DNA of 64,000 nucleotides from Actinomadura_E scrupuli (GTDB lineage: Bacteria > Actinomycetota > Actinomycetes > Streptosporangiales > Streptosporangiaceae): positions 558,001 to 622,000 of the forward strand of contig NZ_JBPCCU010000003.1 of assembly GCF_050971785.1 (NCBI RefSeq), written 5' to 3'. This document shows positions 34,950-43,434 of this stretch, piece by piece. Each line of letters starts with the position of its first letter. The stretch's first letter is position 1. The notes beneath the pieces were generated by a model that made no database searches, had not been told where the DNA came from, and saw nothing but the letters and a program-made list of their open reading frames with translations. The position numbers and the translations under genes are program-made.

Positions 34950-36380
34950 TCAGCCGGCAACAGCGGCGCCGAACCACTTCGGCAGCCGCCTGAGCAGCTC
35001 CTGCTGGTCTTCACCGACCCACGCCACGTGGCCGTCCGGCCGCAACAACACGGCGGGCACGTCCAGTTCCTCGCTCACGTCGACGACGTGGTCGACCCGC
35101 CCTGCCCAGCCCGCCACCGAGAGCCGGCCGGTCTGGTCGAGCAGTAGCCCGCGGCCGCCGTGCATCAGCTCGTAGAGGCGCCCCCGTTTCAGCTGCACGT
35201 CCCGCATCCGGCGGCCGAGCAGTTCGTGGCCCTCGCCGAAGTCGTAGCGGATCCCGATCGCGATGATCTTCTCGATCAGGTAGCGGTTCACGTCCTCGAA
35301 GTCCATCAGTTCCGCCAGCAGCCGGCGCACCGCCTGCGGGCCCGGCTCGGTGGAGATCAGCTCCATCTGTGCGCGGGTGTTGTCCAGCACGTCGGCGGCC
35401 ACCGGGTGGCGTTCGGTGTGGTAGCTGTCCAGCAGCCCCTCCGGTGCCCAGCCGCCCACCTCGGCGGCCAGTTTCCAGCCCAGGTTGAACGCGTCCTGGA
35501 TGCCGAGGTTGAGGCCCTGTCCGCCCAGCGGTGGGTGGACGTGCGCCGCGTCGCCGGCCAGCAGCACCCGGCCGGTCCGGTAGCGCTCGGCCAGCCGGGT
35601 GGCGTCGCCGAAGCGGGACAGCCGGCGCGGTGAGTGCACGCCGAAGTCGGTGCCGGCGAACGCCCGCAGCTGTTGCTTGAGCTCCTCGAGGGTCGGCGGG
35701 ACCGAGCGGTCCTCGGCCACCCCCTCGGCGGGCACGACGACGCGGTACACGCCGTCCCCGAAGGGCCCGACGCCGAACCTCAGCTGGGTCTTGCGGACTT
35801 CGGCCACCACGGCGGTCACCGTCTCCGGTGGCACGTCCACCTCCATCTCGCCCAGCAGCGTGTCGGCCCTGGAGGGCTCACCGGGGAAGCCGACACCGAG
35901 CAGCCTGCGCACCGTGCTGCGGCCACCGTCGCAACCGACGAGGTAGCGCGAGCGCAGTCGCGCGCCGTCGGCCAGCTCGACGGTCACCCCGTCCTCGTCC
36001 TGGCCCAGCCCGACCAGCTCGCAGCCGCGCCGGATCTCGGCGCCGAGCTCGGTGGCGCGCTCGGCCAGCAGGCGATCCGTGGTGGGCTGCGGGATGCCGA
36101 GGACGTAGGGATGCGTGGTGTCCAGCCGGTCCGGCGAGGGCTTGGCGATGCCGGCGAAGAAGCCGCCGAGCGGGTGCGGCCGGCCGTGAGCGAGGAACCG
36201 ATCCAGCAGGCCGCGCTGATCCATCACCTCGATGCTGCGCACGTGCATACCGAGCGAACGGACATACGCGGTCGGCTCCGTCTCCTTCTCCAGCACGAGC
36301 ACGTGCACGCCGTGCAGCCGCAACTCACCGGCCAGCATCAAGCCGGTCGGTCCGCCCCCGGCAACGATCACGTCGATCAC
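34950..36380 (-). CDS. rox: Rox, rifampicin monooxygenase (class A FAD)
   Basis: A 476-aa FAD hydroxylase. It opens with VIVAGGGPTGLMLAGEL (FAD Rossmann) and has VGCDGGRSTVRRLLGV (DG motif) and GRVLLAGDAAHVHPPLGGQGLNLGIQD (GD motif). The segments HARSIEVMDQRGLL-like and ERATELGAEIRRGCELVGLGQDEDGVTV match known Rox proteins, which oxidise and linearise rifamycins. GTG 36380 has a G-rich ribosome site five bases upstream. A rifamycin-associated element lies 200 bases upstream, supporting drug-inducible expression. Confidence 0.92.
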   Translation of the reverse strand: MIDVIVAGGGPTGLMLAGELRLHGVHVLVLEKETEPTAYVRSLGMHVRSIEVMDQRGLLDRFLAHGRPHPLGGFFAGIAKPSPDRLDTTHPYVLGIPQPTTDRLLAERATELGAEIRRGCELVGLGQDEDGVTVELADGARLRSRYLVGCDGGRSTVRRLLGVGFPGEPSRADTLLGEMEVDVPPETVTAVVAEVRKTQLRFGVGPFGDGVYRVVVPAEGVAEDRSVPPTLEELKQQLRAFAGTDFGVHSPRRLSRFGDATRLAERYRTGRVLLAGDAAHVHPPLGGQGLNLGIQDAFNLGWKLAAEVGGWAPEGLLDSYHTERHPVAADVLDNTRAQMELISTEPGPQAVRRLLAELMDFEDVNRYLIEKIIAIGIRYDFGEGHELLGRRMRDVQLKRGRLYELMHGGRGLLLDQTGRLSVAGWAGRVDHVVDVSEELDVPAVLLRPDGHVAWVGEDQQELLRRLPKWFGAAVAG

Positions 36381-36580
36381 GAAAACCCCCCATTCGACAA
36401 GGTCGCGTTGCGGCAGCGGCTCCGCGCAGTCCGGCGGCGGGCGCCCCCGCCCCTCCGCGCCGAGCGCCGCGACCGCACCGCAAGTTCCACCGGCGGTTCG
36501 ACGTCCCGCCAGACCCACACGTCGACGAGCACAGGTACGTCGCGGACCCCTGATTTCCGCAGGTTCTGGCTTCGGTCGGA

Positions 36581-36618
36581 GATTCTGCGGCACGACCCGG
36601 GTCTTGCCGCAAGCCCCC
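36581..36618 (-). promoter_or_regulatory. Rifamycin-associated element (RAE) upstream of rox
   Basis: This is the second copy of the 38-base block found upstream of helR, same orientation, identical throughout. TATAGC lies immediately upstream (minus strand) and TTCCAC is 18 bases further, a plausible -35/-10 pair. The remaining ~200 bases to the rox start hold nothing else recognisable. Confidence 0.9.
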
Positions 36619-36696
36619 TGGTGGGCTATACGCTGAAAGTGGCAAGGAGTGGAACCTCCTTGCCTTCACTTTTCGGTCGTCCGCTGTGCCCGCCGC

Positions 36697-37851
36697 TCAA
36701 CTGCGCAGCTGCGCGTTGAGCCGTGCGGCCTGTCGCGTCAGGTGGTCGCGTTCGGGGAGGCTGGGCGCCGATCGGGCGGCTTCGGCGTAGAGCCGTGCTG
36801 CGGTCACCGGGTCCCGGTCACGCTCGTGCAGGTACGCCGCGACGGCGGTGTGGCGGGGCAGGGCGGGGTCGAGCCCGGTCAGGGCGGCCAGGCCGGCCCG
36901 CGGGCCGTCGGCCTCGCCGACCGCGACGGCCCGGTTGAGGCGGGCCACCGGGCTGTCGGTGAGGCGCACCAGTTCGTCGTACCACTCGACGATCTGCACC
37001 CAGTCGGTCTCCTCGGCCGTCCGGGCGTCGGCGTGGAGCGCGGCGATGGCGGCCTGGGCCTGGAACTCGCCCAGGCGGTCGCGGGTGAGGGCCGTCTGGA
37101 GCACGTCGACGCCCTCGGCGATCAGGCGGGTGTTCCACAGGCCGCGGTCCTGCTCGGCGAGAGGCACGAGCCTGCCGTCGGGGCCGGTCCGTGCTGGGCG
37201 CCGGGCGTGGTGGAGCAGCATGAGCGCGAGCAGGCCCGCGACCTCCTCGTGCTTGGTCTTGGCCGCCAGCTGGCGAGTGAGCCGGATCGCCTCGCCGGCG
37301 AGGTCGACGTCGCCGGAGTAGCCCTCGTTGAAGACCAGGTAGAGCACGCGCAGCACCGTGCCGACGTCACCGGGCTGGTTGAACCGGACGCCCGAGACGG
37401 TCCGCTTGGCCCTGCTGATCCGCTGGGCCATGGTCGCCTCCGGCACGAGGTAGGCCTGCGCGATCTGACGCGTGGTCAGGCCGCCGACCGCGCGCAGCGT
37501 GAGCGCGACGGCCGAAGCCGGCGTCAGGGACGGGTGCGCGCACAGGAAGTACAGCTGGAGCGTGTCGTCCGCCACCTCGCCCGGGCCGGGCACGGGCTCG
37601 CCCTCGACGCGTACCTCACGGTGCCGTCGGGAGGTGTCGGCGCGGGCGGCGTCGAGGAACTTACGCCAGGCCACGGTGACCAGCCAGCCCTTGGGATCCC
37701 GCGGCGCGTCGTCAGACCACACGCGTACGGCCTCGACCAGGGCGTCCTGCACGGCATCCTCGGCCGCCGCGAAGTCGGCTCCGCGACGGACGAGGACACT
37801 GATCACGGTGGGCGTGAGGGCCCGCAGCAGGGCCTCGTCCACCGTGGTCAC
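36697..37851 (-). CDS. ECF42-type RNA polymerase sigma factor
   Basis: A 384-aa extracytoplasmic-function sigma factor with an unusual long C-terminus. Region 2 includes AAAEDAVQDALVEAVRVWSDDAPRDPKGWLVTVAWRKFLD. Region 4 includes VGGLTTRQIAQAYLVPEATMAQRISRAKRTV. From ~residue 180 a helical TPR-like domain typical of ECF42 follows (DUF6596-type). The GTG start overlaps the DGPF stop (GTGA). ECF42 factors work with DGPF proteins, do not need an anti-sigma factor and recognise a TGTCGA-type promoter. Confidence 0.93.
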   Translation of the reverse strand: MTTVDEALLRALTPTVISVLVRRGADFAAAEDAVQDALVEAVRVWSDDAPRDPKGWLVTVAWRKFLDAARADTSRRHREVRVEGEPVPGPGEVADDTLQLYFLCAHPSLTPASAVALTLRAVGGLTTRQIAQAYLVPEATMAQRISRAKRTVSGVRFNQPGDVGTVLRVLYLVFNEGYSGDVDLAGEAIRLTRQLAAKTKHEEVAGLLALMLLHHARRPARTGPDGRLVPLAEQDRGLWNTRLIAEGVDVLQTALTRDRLGEFQAQAAIAALHADARTAEETDWVQIVEWYDELVRLTDSPVARLNRAVAVGEADGPRAGLAALTGLDPALPRHTAVAAYLHERDRDPVTAARLYAEAARSAPSLPERDHLTRQAARLNAQLRS

Positions 37852-38258
37852 TCCGTGATGGTCGGGGACGCGGTCAGGAACGGGCGCACCTCGAGCCACT
37901 CGTGGATCGGCTTCCCACCCGCACCCGGAGCCGCGGACAACTCGCCGGCCAGCTCGAGCGCCCGCTCGTAGGTCTCGACGTCGATCACCATCCAGCCGGC
38001 GATCAGGTCCTTGGTCTCCGCGAACGGGCCGTCGGTGACCGGCGGCCGCCCCTCGCCGTCGTAGCGGACGAACGTGCCCTCCGGGGAGAGCGCCTGACCG
38101 TCCACGAACTCGCCGGTGCCCTCGAGCCGATCGGCGAAGTCCTGCATGTACCGCATGTGGGCCGAAACCTCCTCCGGCGTCCACTGGTCCATCGGCACGT
38201 CGTTGACCGGTGCCGGCGCGCCCCGGTAGTGCTTGAGCAGCAGGTACTTTGCCATCAT
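37848..38258 (-). CDS. DGPF/YCII-domain protein (ECF42 partner)
   Basis: A 136-aa YCII-related protein with the diagnostic VTDGPFAETKDLIAGW and the opening KYLLLKHYRGAP. These small proteins are the conserved partners and targets of ECF42 sigma factors. Their activity is unknown. Two ATGs in tandem (38258 and 38255) follow GGGAG. The sigma gene begins within its stop codon. Confidence 0.93.
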   Translation of the reverse strand: MMAKYLLLKHYRGAPAPVNDVPMDQWTPEEVSAHMRYMQDFADRLEGTGEFVDGQALSPEGTFVRYDGEGRPPVTDGPFAETKDLIAGWMVIDVETYERALELAGELSAAPGAGGKPIHEWLEVRPFLTASPTITE

Positions 38259-38304
38259 GTTCTCCCTGGTGTGTACGGCCCATTGTGGCCGTGTTCACTC
38301 CGGG

Positions 38305-38331
38305 GACGGAGCCGCGCGCGGGTTCTCGACA
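38305..38331 (-). promoter_or_regulatory. ECF42-type promoter for the DGPF-sigma operon
   Basis: On the minus strand, TGTCGA (38331-38326) and CGTC (38308-38305) are separated by 17 bases. This matches the ECF42 consensus as I recall it (-35 TGTCGA, -10 CGTC/CGAC). It lies ~45 bases upstream of the DGPF start, so the operon is probably autoregulated by its sigma factor. Confidence 0.65.
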
Positions 38332-38509
38332 TCCCACCGGACATTTCCTGGCGGTCACTGCAGGCGAGCATCATGCCGACCGAGCTGGAGGCTGGTGGTG
38401 ACGTGCCGGGGTACGAGCCGCCGCAGCAGTGGTGCGGCCGATGACCAGGACGCCGGTGACCGCGTCGTCGCGCAGGCAGGCTTCCAGGACTCCCTGGCCC
38501 ACGGGCTGC

Positions 38510-39427
38510 TCAGACGGGGAAGGTGACGTCGGTGAGCTGCTCGGACACACTCCACAGGCGCTGCTGGACCGCCAGGTCGTAGGAGGCGTCGCTGGAGGTG
38601 ACCATGTGGGGGTGGCCGCGAACTTCCCCCATGCCGTCGGGGCCGTAGTACTGGCCGCCGAGGACTGCGGGGTCGGTGGCGGCGCGCAGGGTGGGCAACG
38701 CGCCCATGGCGGCCTTCTGGGTGATCAGCGGCATGAGCGCGGTCATCCCGGCGCGCACCGGGGCGGGGGCGTTGCGGCCCAGGTCGGTAGCGGCGGCGCC
38801 GGGGTGCGCGGCGACCGCGATGGTCGCAGCGCCGTGGCGGGCCAGGCGGCGCTGGAGTTCGTAGGTGAACATCAGGTTGGCGAGCTTGGCCTGCCCATAG
38901 GCGCCGACCCGGCTATAGGAGCGGTGCCAGTTGAGGTCGTCGAAGTGGATGTCGGCCTTGATCCTGTGGCCGATGCTGCTGACGGTCACCACCCGCGAGC
39001 CCGCCACGGGCAGCAGCAGGTCCAGCAGCAGCCCGGTGAAGGCGAAGTGCCCCAGGTGGTTGACCCCGAACTGGGTCTCGAACCCGTCGCTGGTCTTGCC
39101 GGCCGGGGTGTACATCACTCCGGCGTTGTTGATCAGCAGGTCGATGTTCGGGTACTCGGCGCGCAGGTCCGCGGCTGCGGCGCGCACCGACTCAAGCGAC
39201 CCCAGGTCCAGCCGCTGAAGGCTGAGCTTGGCGCCCGGCGCCCGGCTGGTGATGGCGGCGGCGGCCCGCTCGCCCCTGTCCAGGTCGCGCACCGCCAGCA
39301 CCACGCTCGCGCCGTGCTCGGCCAGGATCCGCGCGGTCTCCAGGCCCAGGCCGCTGTTGGCACCGGTGACCACCGCCACCCGGCCGTCCTGGCGAGGGAC
39401 GTCCCGTTCGCTCCACGAACTGCTCAT
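38510..39427 (-). CDS. Short-chain dehydrogenase/reductase
   Basis: A 305-aa SDR of the retinol-dehydrogenase-like type. It has cofactor motif VVTGANSGLGLETARILAEHGA, LLINNAGVM, the Ser-x-x-Tyr-Lys-type set SSIGH and the YGQAKLAN segment, and the Rossmann strands. ATG 39427 follows GGAGG. It faces the TetR gene across a promoter with a dyad, so it is the likely TetR target. Substrate unknown. Confidence 0.92.
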   Translation of the reverse strand: MSSSWSERDVPRQDGRVAVVTGANSGLGLETARILAEHGASVVLAVRDLDRGERAAAAITSRAPGAKLSLQRLDLGSLESVRAAAADLRAEYPNIDLLINNAGVMYTPAGKTSDGFETQFGVNHLGHFAFTGLLLDLLLPVAGSRVVTVSSIGHRIKADIHFDDLNWHRSYSRVGAYGQAKLANLMFTYELQRRLARHGAATIAVAAHPGAAATDLGRNAPAPVRAGMTALMPLITQKAAMGALPTLRAATDPAVLGGQYYGPDGMGEVRGHPHMVTSSDASYDLAVQQRLWSVSEQLTDVTFPV

Positions 39428-39610
39428 ATCTCTGCCTCCTGCACGATCGACATCAAGGGCCGCCGCGCCCTCCCGGCGATGACGCCCGGGCACGGCGAAG
39501 ATCACGTCTGGCGGACACGCGGCACACCTTGCGGTGGCGGCGGTGCCGGTCAGAGGTGCTGGCACAGGATGTGCCCTGCACCTGATGCCACCATACGCCA
39601 AATGTGCTAC

Positions 39611-39625
39611 CGAGTGTCAAACTCG
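39611..39625. promoter_or_regulatory. Operator-like dyad between SDR and TetR genes
   Basis: CGAGT-5-ACTCG is a perfect inverted repeat within the divergent promoter. It overlaps where the -35 of the tetR gene would lie (GATAGT -10 at 39635-39640), consistent with autorepression. Confidence 0.6.
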
Positions 39626-39648
39626 CCCCCCGGTGATAGTGTGAGGTC

Positions 39649-40248
39649 ATGCAGCAGCGCACCTCGAGCCCCGTCCGTGAACGTGCCCGCCTCGCCATGC
39701 GGGCCGAGTTGGCGATGCTCGCCCAGGACCTGTTCGCCGAGAAGGGTTACGAGCAGACCACCATCGAGGACCTGGTCGCCGCTGCCGGGATCTCCAAGCG
39801 GACCTTCTTCCGCTACTTCACCTCCAAGGAAGACCTTGTCCTGGGCAAGCACGACGTATGGGCCGAAAAGCTCATCGAGGGCTTCTCCGCCCGCCCCGCC
39901 ACCGAGCCGGTGTGGGAGTCCTTCCGGCGCACCTTCGACCTCGTCGTCGCCTACTTCGACGACCCCACCCAGCGCTCGCGCACCCTGGCCATGGAGAAGG
40001 TCATCCACGCCAACCCCGCCCTCGGCGCCGGAGAACTGGAGCGCATCTCACGGATCCAGGACCAGCTCGCCGCCCTCGCCGGCCGGCGCCTCGGACGGGA
40101 CCCCTCAACCGACCCCCGGCCCGCCGCCCTCGCCGGCGCCGCCCTGTCCTGCCTCATCACCGCCAAGAACATCTGGATCGTCACCGACCAGGCTCAGCCC
40201 TTCGCCGACCTCCTCGACCAAGCCATGGCGGCCCTCACACCTGCCTAG
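39649..40248 (+). CDS. TetR-family transcriptional regulator
   Basis: A 199-aa repressor. The HTH region is AQDLFAEKGYEQTTIEDLVAAAGISKRTFFRYFTSKEDLVL, followed by an all-helical ligand domain of the MftR/ActR-like shape. The ATG at 39649 lies ~8 bases after the GATAGT box, suggesting a leaderless transcript. Control of the divergent SDR is inferred. Confidence 0.92.
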   Translation: MQQRTSSPVRERARLAMRAELAMLAQDLFAEKGYEQTTIEDLVAAAGISKRTFFRYFTSKEDLVLGKHDVWAEKLIEGFSARPATEPVWESFRRTFDLVVAYFDDPTQRSRTLAMEKVIHANPALGAGELERISRIQDQLAALAGRRLGRDPSTDPRPAALAGAALSCLITAKNIWIVTDQAQPFADLLDQAMAALTPA

Positions 40249-40389
40249 CGATGGTGGTGGATCAATGTCCGGCATGGTCACCCAGGTACGCTCGCCACGG
40301 CGAGATGAGATGTACGCGTACTACCGGGCCTTGCCACTCTGCGATCCGGGCAGACCGCAACCGCATCGTCACACGGGAGACGTCAGCGC

Positions 40390-41502
40390 ATGAATACGCC
40401 ACCATCGCCACCTGGAGCGGAGCGGACTGACGGATCATCCGTCCAGATCGGTGCTCTCGTTCCGCTCACTCGGCCTGGCTGGGTCGAGGCGGGCCGACAC
40501 TTGCTCGCCGGACTCGAGCTGGCCGTTCGCGAAGTCAATGAGGCCGGCGGGATCGCCGGAAGACCACTCGAGCTGGTGGTCCGAGACACCGCGGCTGATC
40601 CACAGCGGGCCGCGGCGGCCGTAGACGAACTGGCCCGCCTGGGCGTGGCCGCGTTGGCGGGGGAGTATCACAGCGTCGTCGCTCGTGCCGCTGCCGCCCG
40701 GGCCGACGCCCTCGGCCTGCCGTTCCTCTGCTCGTCAGCGGTTCTCGACGCGCTCACCGAACAGCCGACGGAATGGGTCGCGCGCCTCGCCCCGGCGCAG
40801 TCCCACGGCTGGCAGATCTACGCGGACTTCCTCCTCGGCGCGGGCCACAGCCGGATCGCCGTAGCAGCCGAGCCGAGTGTCTACTGGGCATCTGGGGCCC
40901 GCATTCTGCGGGACCACCTCGCTCCCCGCGGCGGCACCGTCATCGAACTCGACATGCGCGCGCTCGCCCCCACGGCCGTGTGCGACGAACTCGTCGACAA
41001 TCGCGCGACAGCCCTCCTTCTTCTGGTGGGTCACCCGGAGCCGGCAGTGTCGATCGTCCAATCCGTCCGCCGCGACCAGCGCCTCGCCGAAGTCATGATC
41101 GGTGCTCCCGCGGGGCAACCGGAGTTCGCCGAATGGGCGAGGTTGCTGGGCGACGACAGCGCCGCGATCCCGTTCTTGCGCTACCTGCCCGAGCGCCTCA
41201 GCCCACTCGGCGCACGAGTCGAGAAGGGCCTCCGCGGGCGGCTGGCCGAAGCGCCCTCCTTCGTCGCCTTCGAGGGCTACGACACGGTGGCCGTCCTCGC
41301 CGATGTGCTGCGTTCGCACGGCGCGGACCGGGCGCGCACTGCCGAAGCCTGGCCGTGTGTTGCGGTCGAAGGCACCCGCGGGAAGATCCGGTTCTCTCGA
41401 ACGCCAGGCATCGGCGTTTGGCAATGGGCTTGGGCGCCGATCCAAGTCGTTGATCGAGACCCGGCGGAACCCGATCGCTTTCGGATCCTGCACGCCGGCT
41501 GA
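40390..41502 (+). CDS. Leu/Ile/Val-type substrate-binding protein without export signal
   Basis: A 370-aa periplasmic-binding fold (Peripla_BP_6): IGALVPLTRPG, LAVREVNEAGGIAGRPLELVVRDTAADPQRA and FVAFEGYDTVAVLADVL. The N-terminus (MNTPPSPPGAERTDGSSVQ) has no signal peptide, lipobox or transmembrane segment, so the protein is probably cytoplasmic. Such orphan forms may be sensors, like AmiC. A broken VOC tail lies immediately downstream. No ABC permease genes are near. Confidence 0.82.
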   Translation: MNTPPSPPGAERTDGSSVQIGALVPLTRPGWVEAGRHLLAGLELAVREVNEAGGIAGRPLELVVRDTAADPQRAAAAVDELARLGVAALAGEYHSVVARAAAARADALGLPFLCSSAVLDALTEQPTEWVARLAPAQSHGWQIYADFLLGAGHSRIAVAAEPSVYWASGARILRDHLAPRGGTVIELDMRALAPTAVCDELVDNRATALLLLVGHPEPAVSIVQSVRRDQRLAEVMIGAPAGQPEFAEWARLLGDDSAAIPFLRYLPERLSPLGARVEKGLRGRLAEAPSFVAFEGYDTVAVLADVLRSHGADRARTAEAWPCVAVEGTRGKIRFSRTPGIGVWQWAWAPIQVVDRDPAEPDRFRILHAG

Positions 41503-41510
41503 GAGATGCG

Positions 41511-41600
41511 ACGCTCGCCGACCTAGGCCAGGGCGACCTCCCGTGGACGGTCCTGGCCGACCCGGCGGGTAACGAGTTCTGCGTCCTCGCCCGGGCCTGA
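41511..41600 (+). pseudogene. C-terminal fragment of a VOC-family protein
   Basis: Thirty in-frame codons end LADPAGNEFCVLARA at TGA 41600. This is the standard last strand of a VOC protein. The rest of the gene is missing and the reading frame begins 8 bases after the substrate-binding protein stop. It is a remnant of a deletion or insertion event. Confidence 0.7.
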
Positions 41601-41658
41601 CGCGGAGCCGCCGCCTGCGTGCAGGTCAGCGGCAGGCCGCTCGACGTGGTCTCGAGTG

Positions 41659-42426
41659 TCAGGGAAGAGTCAGGATGACCGGGCCGTCGTCGGTGACAGC
41701 CACCGAATGCTCAACGTGGACGGTACGGCTGCCGTCCCCGCTGCACACCGACCAGCCGTCGTCGGCCATCGCGTAGTGGTTGCTGCCGCCGGCCATGAGA
41801 CTCGGCTCGATGGCGATGACCATGCCGGGGCGGAGCCGCAGTCCGCGGTTCGAGCGGCCCTCGTTGGGGACGAACGGGTCCTCGTGCATGGCGCGTCCGA
41901 TGCCGTGGCCGGCGAAGTCGTTCTGAATGCCGTACCCGGCCGCTCGGCCGATACGGGACATGGCCTGGCCGATCGCGCCCAGCCGAGCCCCAGGCACGGC
42001 TTCGATGATGCCGGCGTCCAGCATGCGCTCGGCCGAGCGGATCAGTTCGGGATCTCCGCCGCGGGCCCGACCAACGGTGAAGGTGATGGCGGCGTCGGCA
42101 TGCCAGCCGTCGATGTGGGCGCCGCAGTCGACACTCAGCAGGTCGCCGTCGCGGAGCCGGTAGCCGGTGGGCAGCCCGTGCAGCATGACCTCGTTCACCG
42201 AGGTGCAGATCACTCCGGGGTAGGGGGTGGCGCCGAAGGCGGGGTGGTAGCCGAGGAATGACGAGCCGGCGCCGGCCTCGTACATGATCTGGCGGGCCAG
42301 CTCGTCAAGCTCGGCCAGGGACACGCCGACGGCAGCGTGGGACCGGACCTGCGCGTGGACCGCCGCGACAACCCGGCCCGCCTCGCGCATCACTGCGATC
42401 TCGCCGCCGGACTTGAGTTCGATCAT
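41659..42426 (-). CDS. map: Type I methionine aminopeptidase
   Basis: A 255-aa dinuclear-metal aminopeptidase that removes the initiator Met. The canonical ligands are seen: GYHPAFG (His), VDCGAHIDGWHAD (two Asp), AGHGIGR (His), IAIEPS (Glu) and EHSVAV (Glu). It is a full-length, N-extension-free form. The usual map gene lies in the ribosomal protein region, so this is probably an extra copy, perhaps an inhibitor-resistant one. ATG is preceded by GGAGCAAGGA. A shared palindrome links it to the divergent XRE gene. Confidence 0.93.
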   Translation of the reverse strand: MIELKSGGEIAVMREAGRVVAAVHAQVRSHAAVGVSLAELDELARQIMYEAGAGSSFLGYHPAFGATPYPGVICTSVNEVMLHGLPTGYRLRDGDLLSVDCGAHIDGWHADAAITFTVGRARGGDPELIRSAERMLDAGIIEAVPGARLGAIGQAMSRIGRAAGYGIQNDFAGHGIGRAMHEDPFVPNEGRSNRGLRLRPGMVIAIEPSLMAGGSNHYAMADDGWSVCSGDGSRTVHVEHSVAVTDDGPVILTLP

Positions 42427-42443
42427 TCCTTGCTCCCATGAGG

Positions 42444-42473
42444 TCCAATAACTATACCGGTATTAGTATTGGA
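42444..42473. promoter_or_regulatory. 30-bp palindrome between map and XRE genes
   Basis: Arms TCCAATA (42444-42450) and TATTGGA (42467-42473) are exact. The centre ATACCGGTAT (42454-42463) is also a perfect palindrome, and 12 of 15 positions match overall. It contains TATAGT-like -10 boxes in both directions. It is a clear operator for the XRE protein. Confidence 0.75.
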
Positions 42474-42475
42474 GC

Positions 42476-42793
42476 ATGGTACGGGAACCGTTGTCGATCA
42501 CAGACCGGGAGCGCGGGGAGCGGCTCGGCGAGTCGCTGCGCGCGGCCCGGGGCTCGCGCAGCATCACCGATGTGGCGATCAGGGCAGGGATCTCCCCTGA
42601 GACGCTAAGGAAGATCGAACGTGGTCGCATCCCCACGCCGGCTTTCTTCACTGTTGTCGCGGTGGCCAGGGTCCTGGGCCTTTCGCTCGACGGGCTGCTG
42701 GCCAAGGTCGGTCAACCAGAGGTCGTTCCCGGTGCACAGGACGGTGTCGCGGCGGCCGCTCCGGCCGGAGGTGGGCTCAGCGCCGCTGGTTGA
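42476..42793 (+). CDS. XRE-family helix-turn-helix regulator
   Basis: A 105-aa protein with a single HTH: LGESLRAARGSRSITDVAIRAGISPETLRKIERGRIPTPAFFTVVAVARVLGLSLDGLL. A Gly/Ala-rich tail follows. It sits directly beside the palindrome and is divergent from map. It probably controls map and itself. Confidence 0.88.
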   Translation: MVREPLSITDRERGERLGESLRAARGSRSITDVAIRAGISPETLRKIERGRIPTPAFFTVVAVARVLGLSLDGLLAKVGQPEVVPGAQDGVAAAAPAGGGLSAAG

Positions 42794-43069
42794 CGCCCGG
42801 CGCCTGGGATGAGGCGGCCCCTCGAGAGTTGTTCCGCCAGGGCAGTAAGCGCATGTCACACCGGACCGTCGAACAACGCGCCCGGACTGGCCCGCACCGC
42901 CTCGTCCCACACACGGTCCATGAACACCTGGTGCTCACCGACACGTCCGGCGCAGGCGCCGGACGTCACGGCCGGTGCATGCCCTGACGTGCGCGGCAAT
43001 GTGTCCGGCGGGTTCGCCGGACACCCGGTCTCGCGGCGAATGTGGGCGGACCGACCCGTGGAGAATGCC

Positions 43070-43402
43070 ATGTTCGTTCACCTAGGCCAGGTGTCCCTGG
43101 CCGCCTCGTTCAAGAGCCTTTTCGAGCTGATCGTCTACCTGGCGACGGCCGGCGGAATGCCTTCCTGGGTGGTTCTCGTGGCCGAGCTGGTGATGGCCCT
43201 GGCCAGCCCGCTGGGTCACTTCGTCGCAGACAAGTCCACGGTGGGACGGAATCTGACCTGGATGCCTCTGGTGGGCGCGGTCGTGGTTCTTGCCGTCCTC
43301 AAGCCGCCGGCAGCGGTGACGTTCGTCGAGGGCCTGGCCGGGCTGGTGCTGTTGGTGTTCAACGCCCTGGGGAACCTGGTGACGGCGCTGCTTGCAGGTT
43401 GA
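43070..43402 (+). CDS. Small membrane protein upstream of the nSTAND gene
   Basis: A 110-aa hydrophobic protein with about three transmembrane helices (LFELIVYLATAGGMPSWVVLV, LTWMPLVGAVVVLAVL, GLVLLVFNALGNLVTALLAG). GGAG lies six bases before ATG 43070. It ends 32 bases before the HTH-nSTAND gene, so it is probably co-transcribed with it. I do not recognise a family. The 270 bases before it hold nothing I can name. Confidence 0.68.
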   Translation: MFVHLGQVSLAASFKSLFELIVYLATAGGMPSWVVLVAELVMALASPLGHFVADKSTVGRNLTWMPLVGAVVVLAVLKPPAAVTFVEGLAGLVLLVFNALGNLVTALLAG

Positions 43403-43434
43403 GCAATCCCTCATATCGGGAGAAGAGCGGTCCT

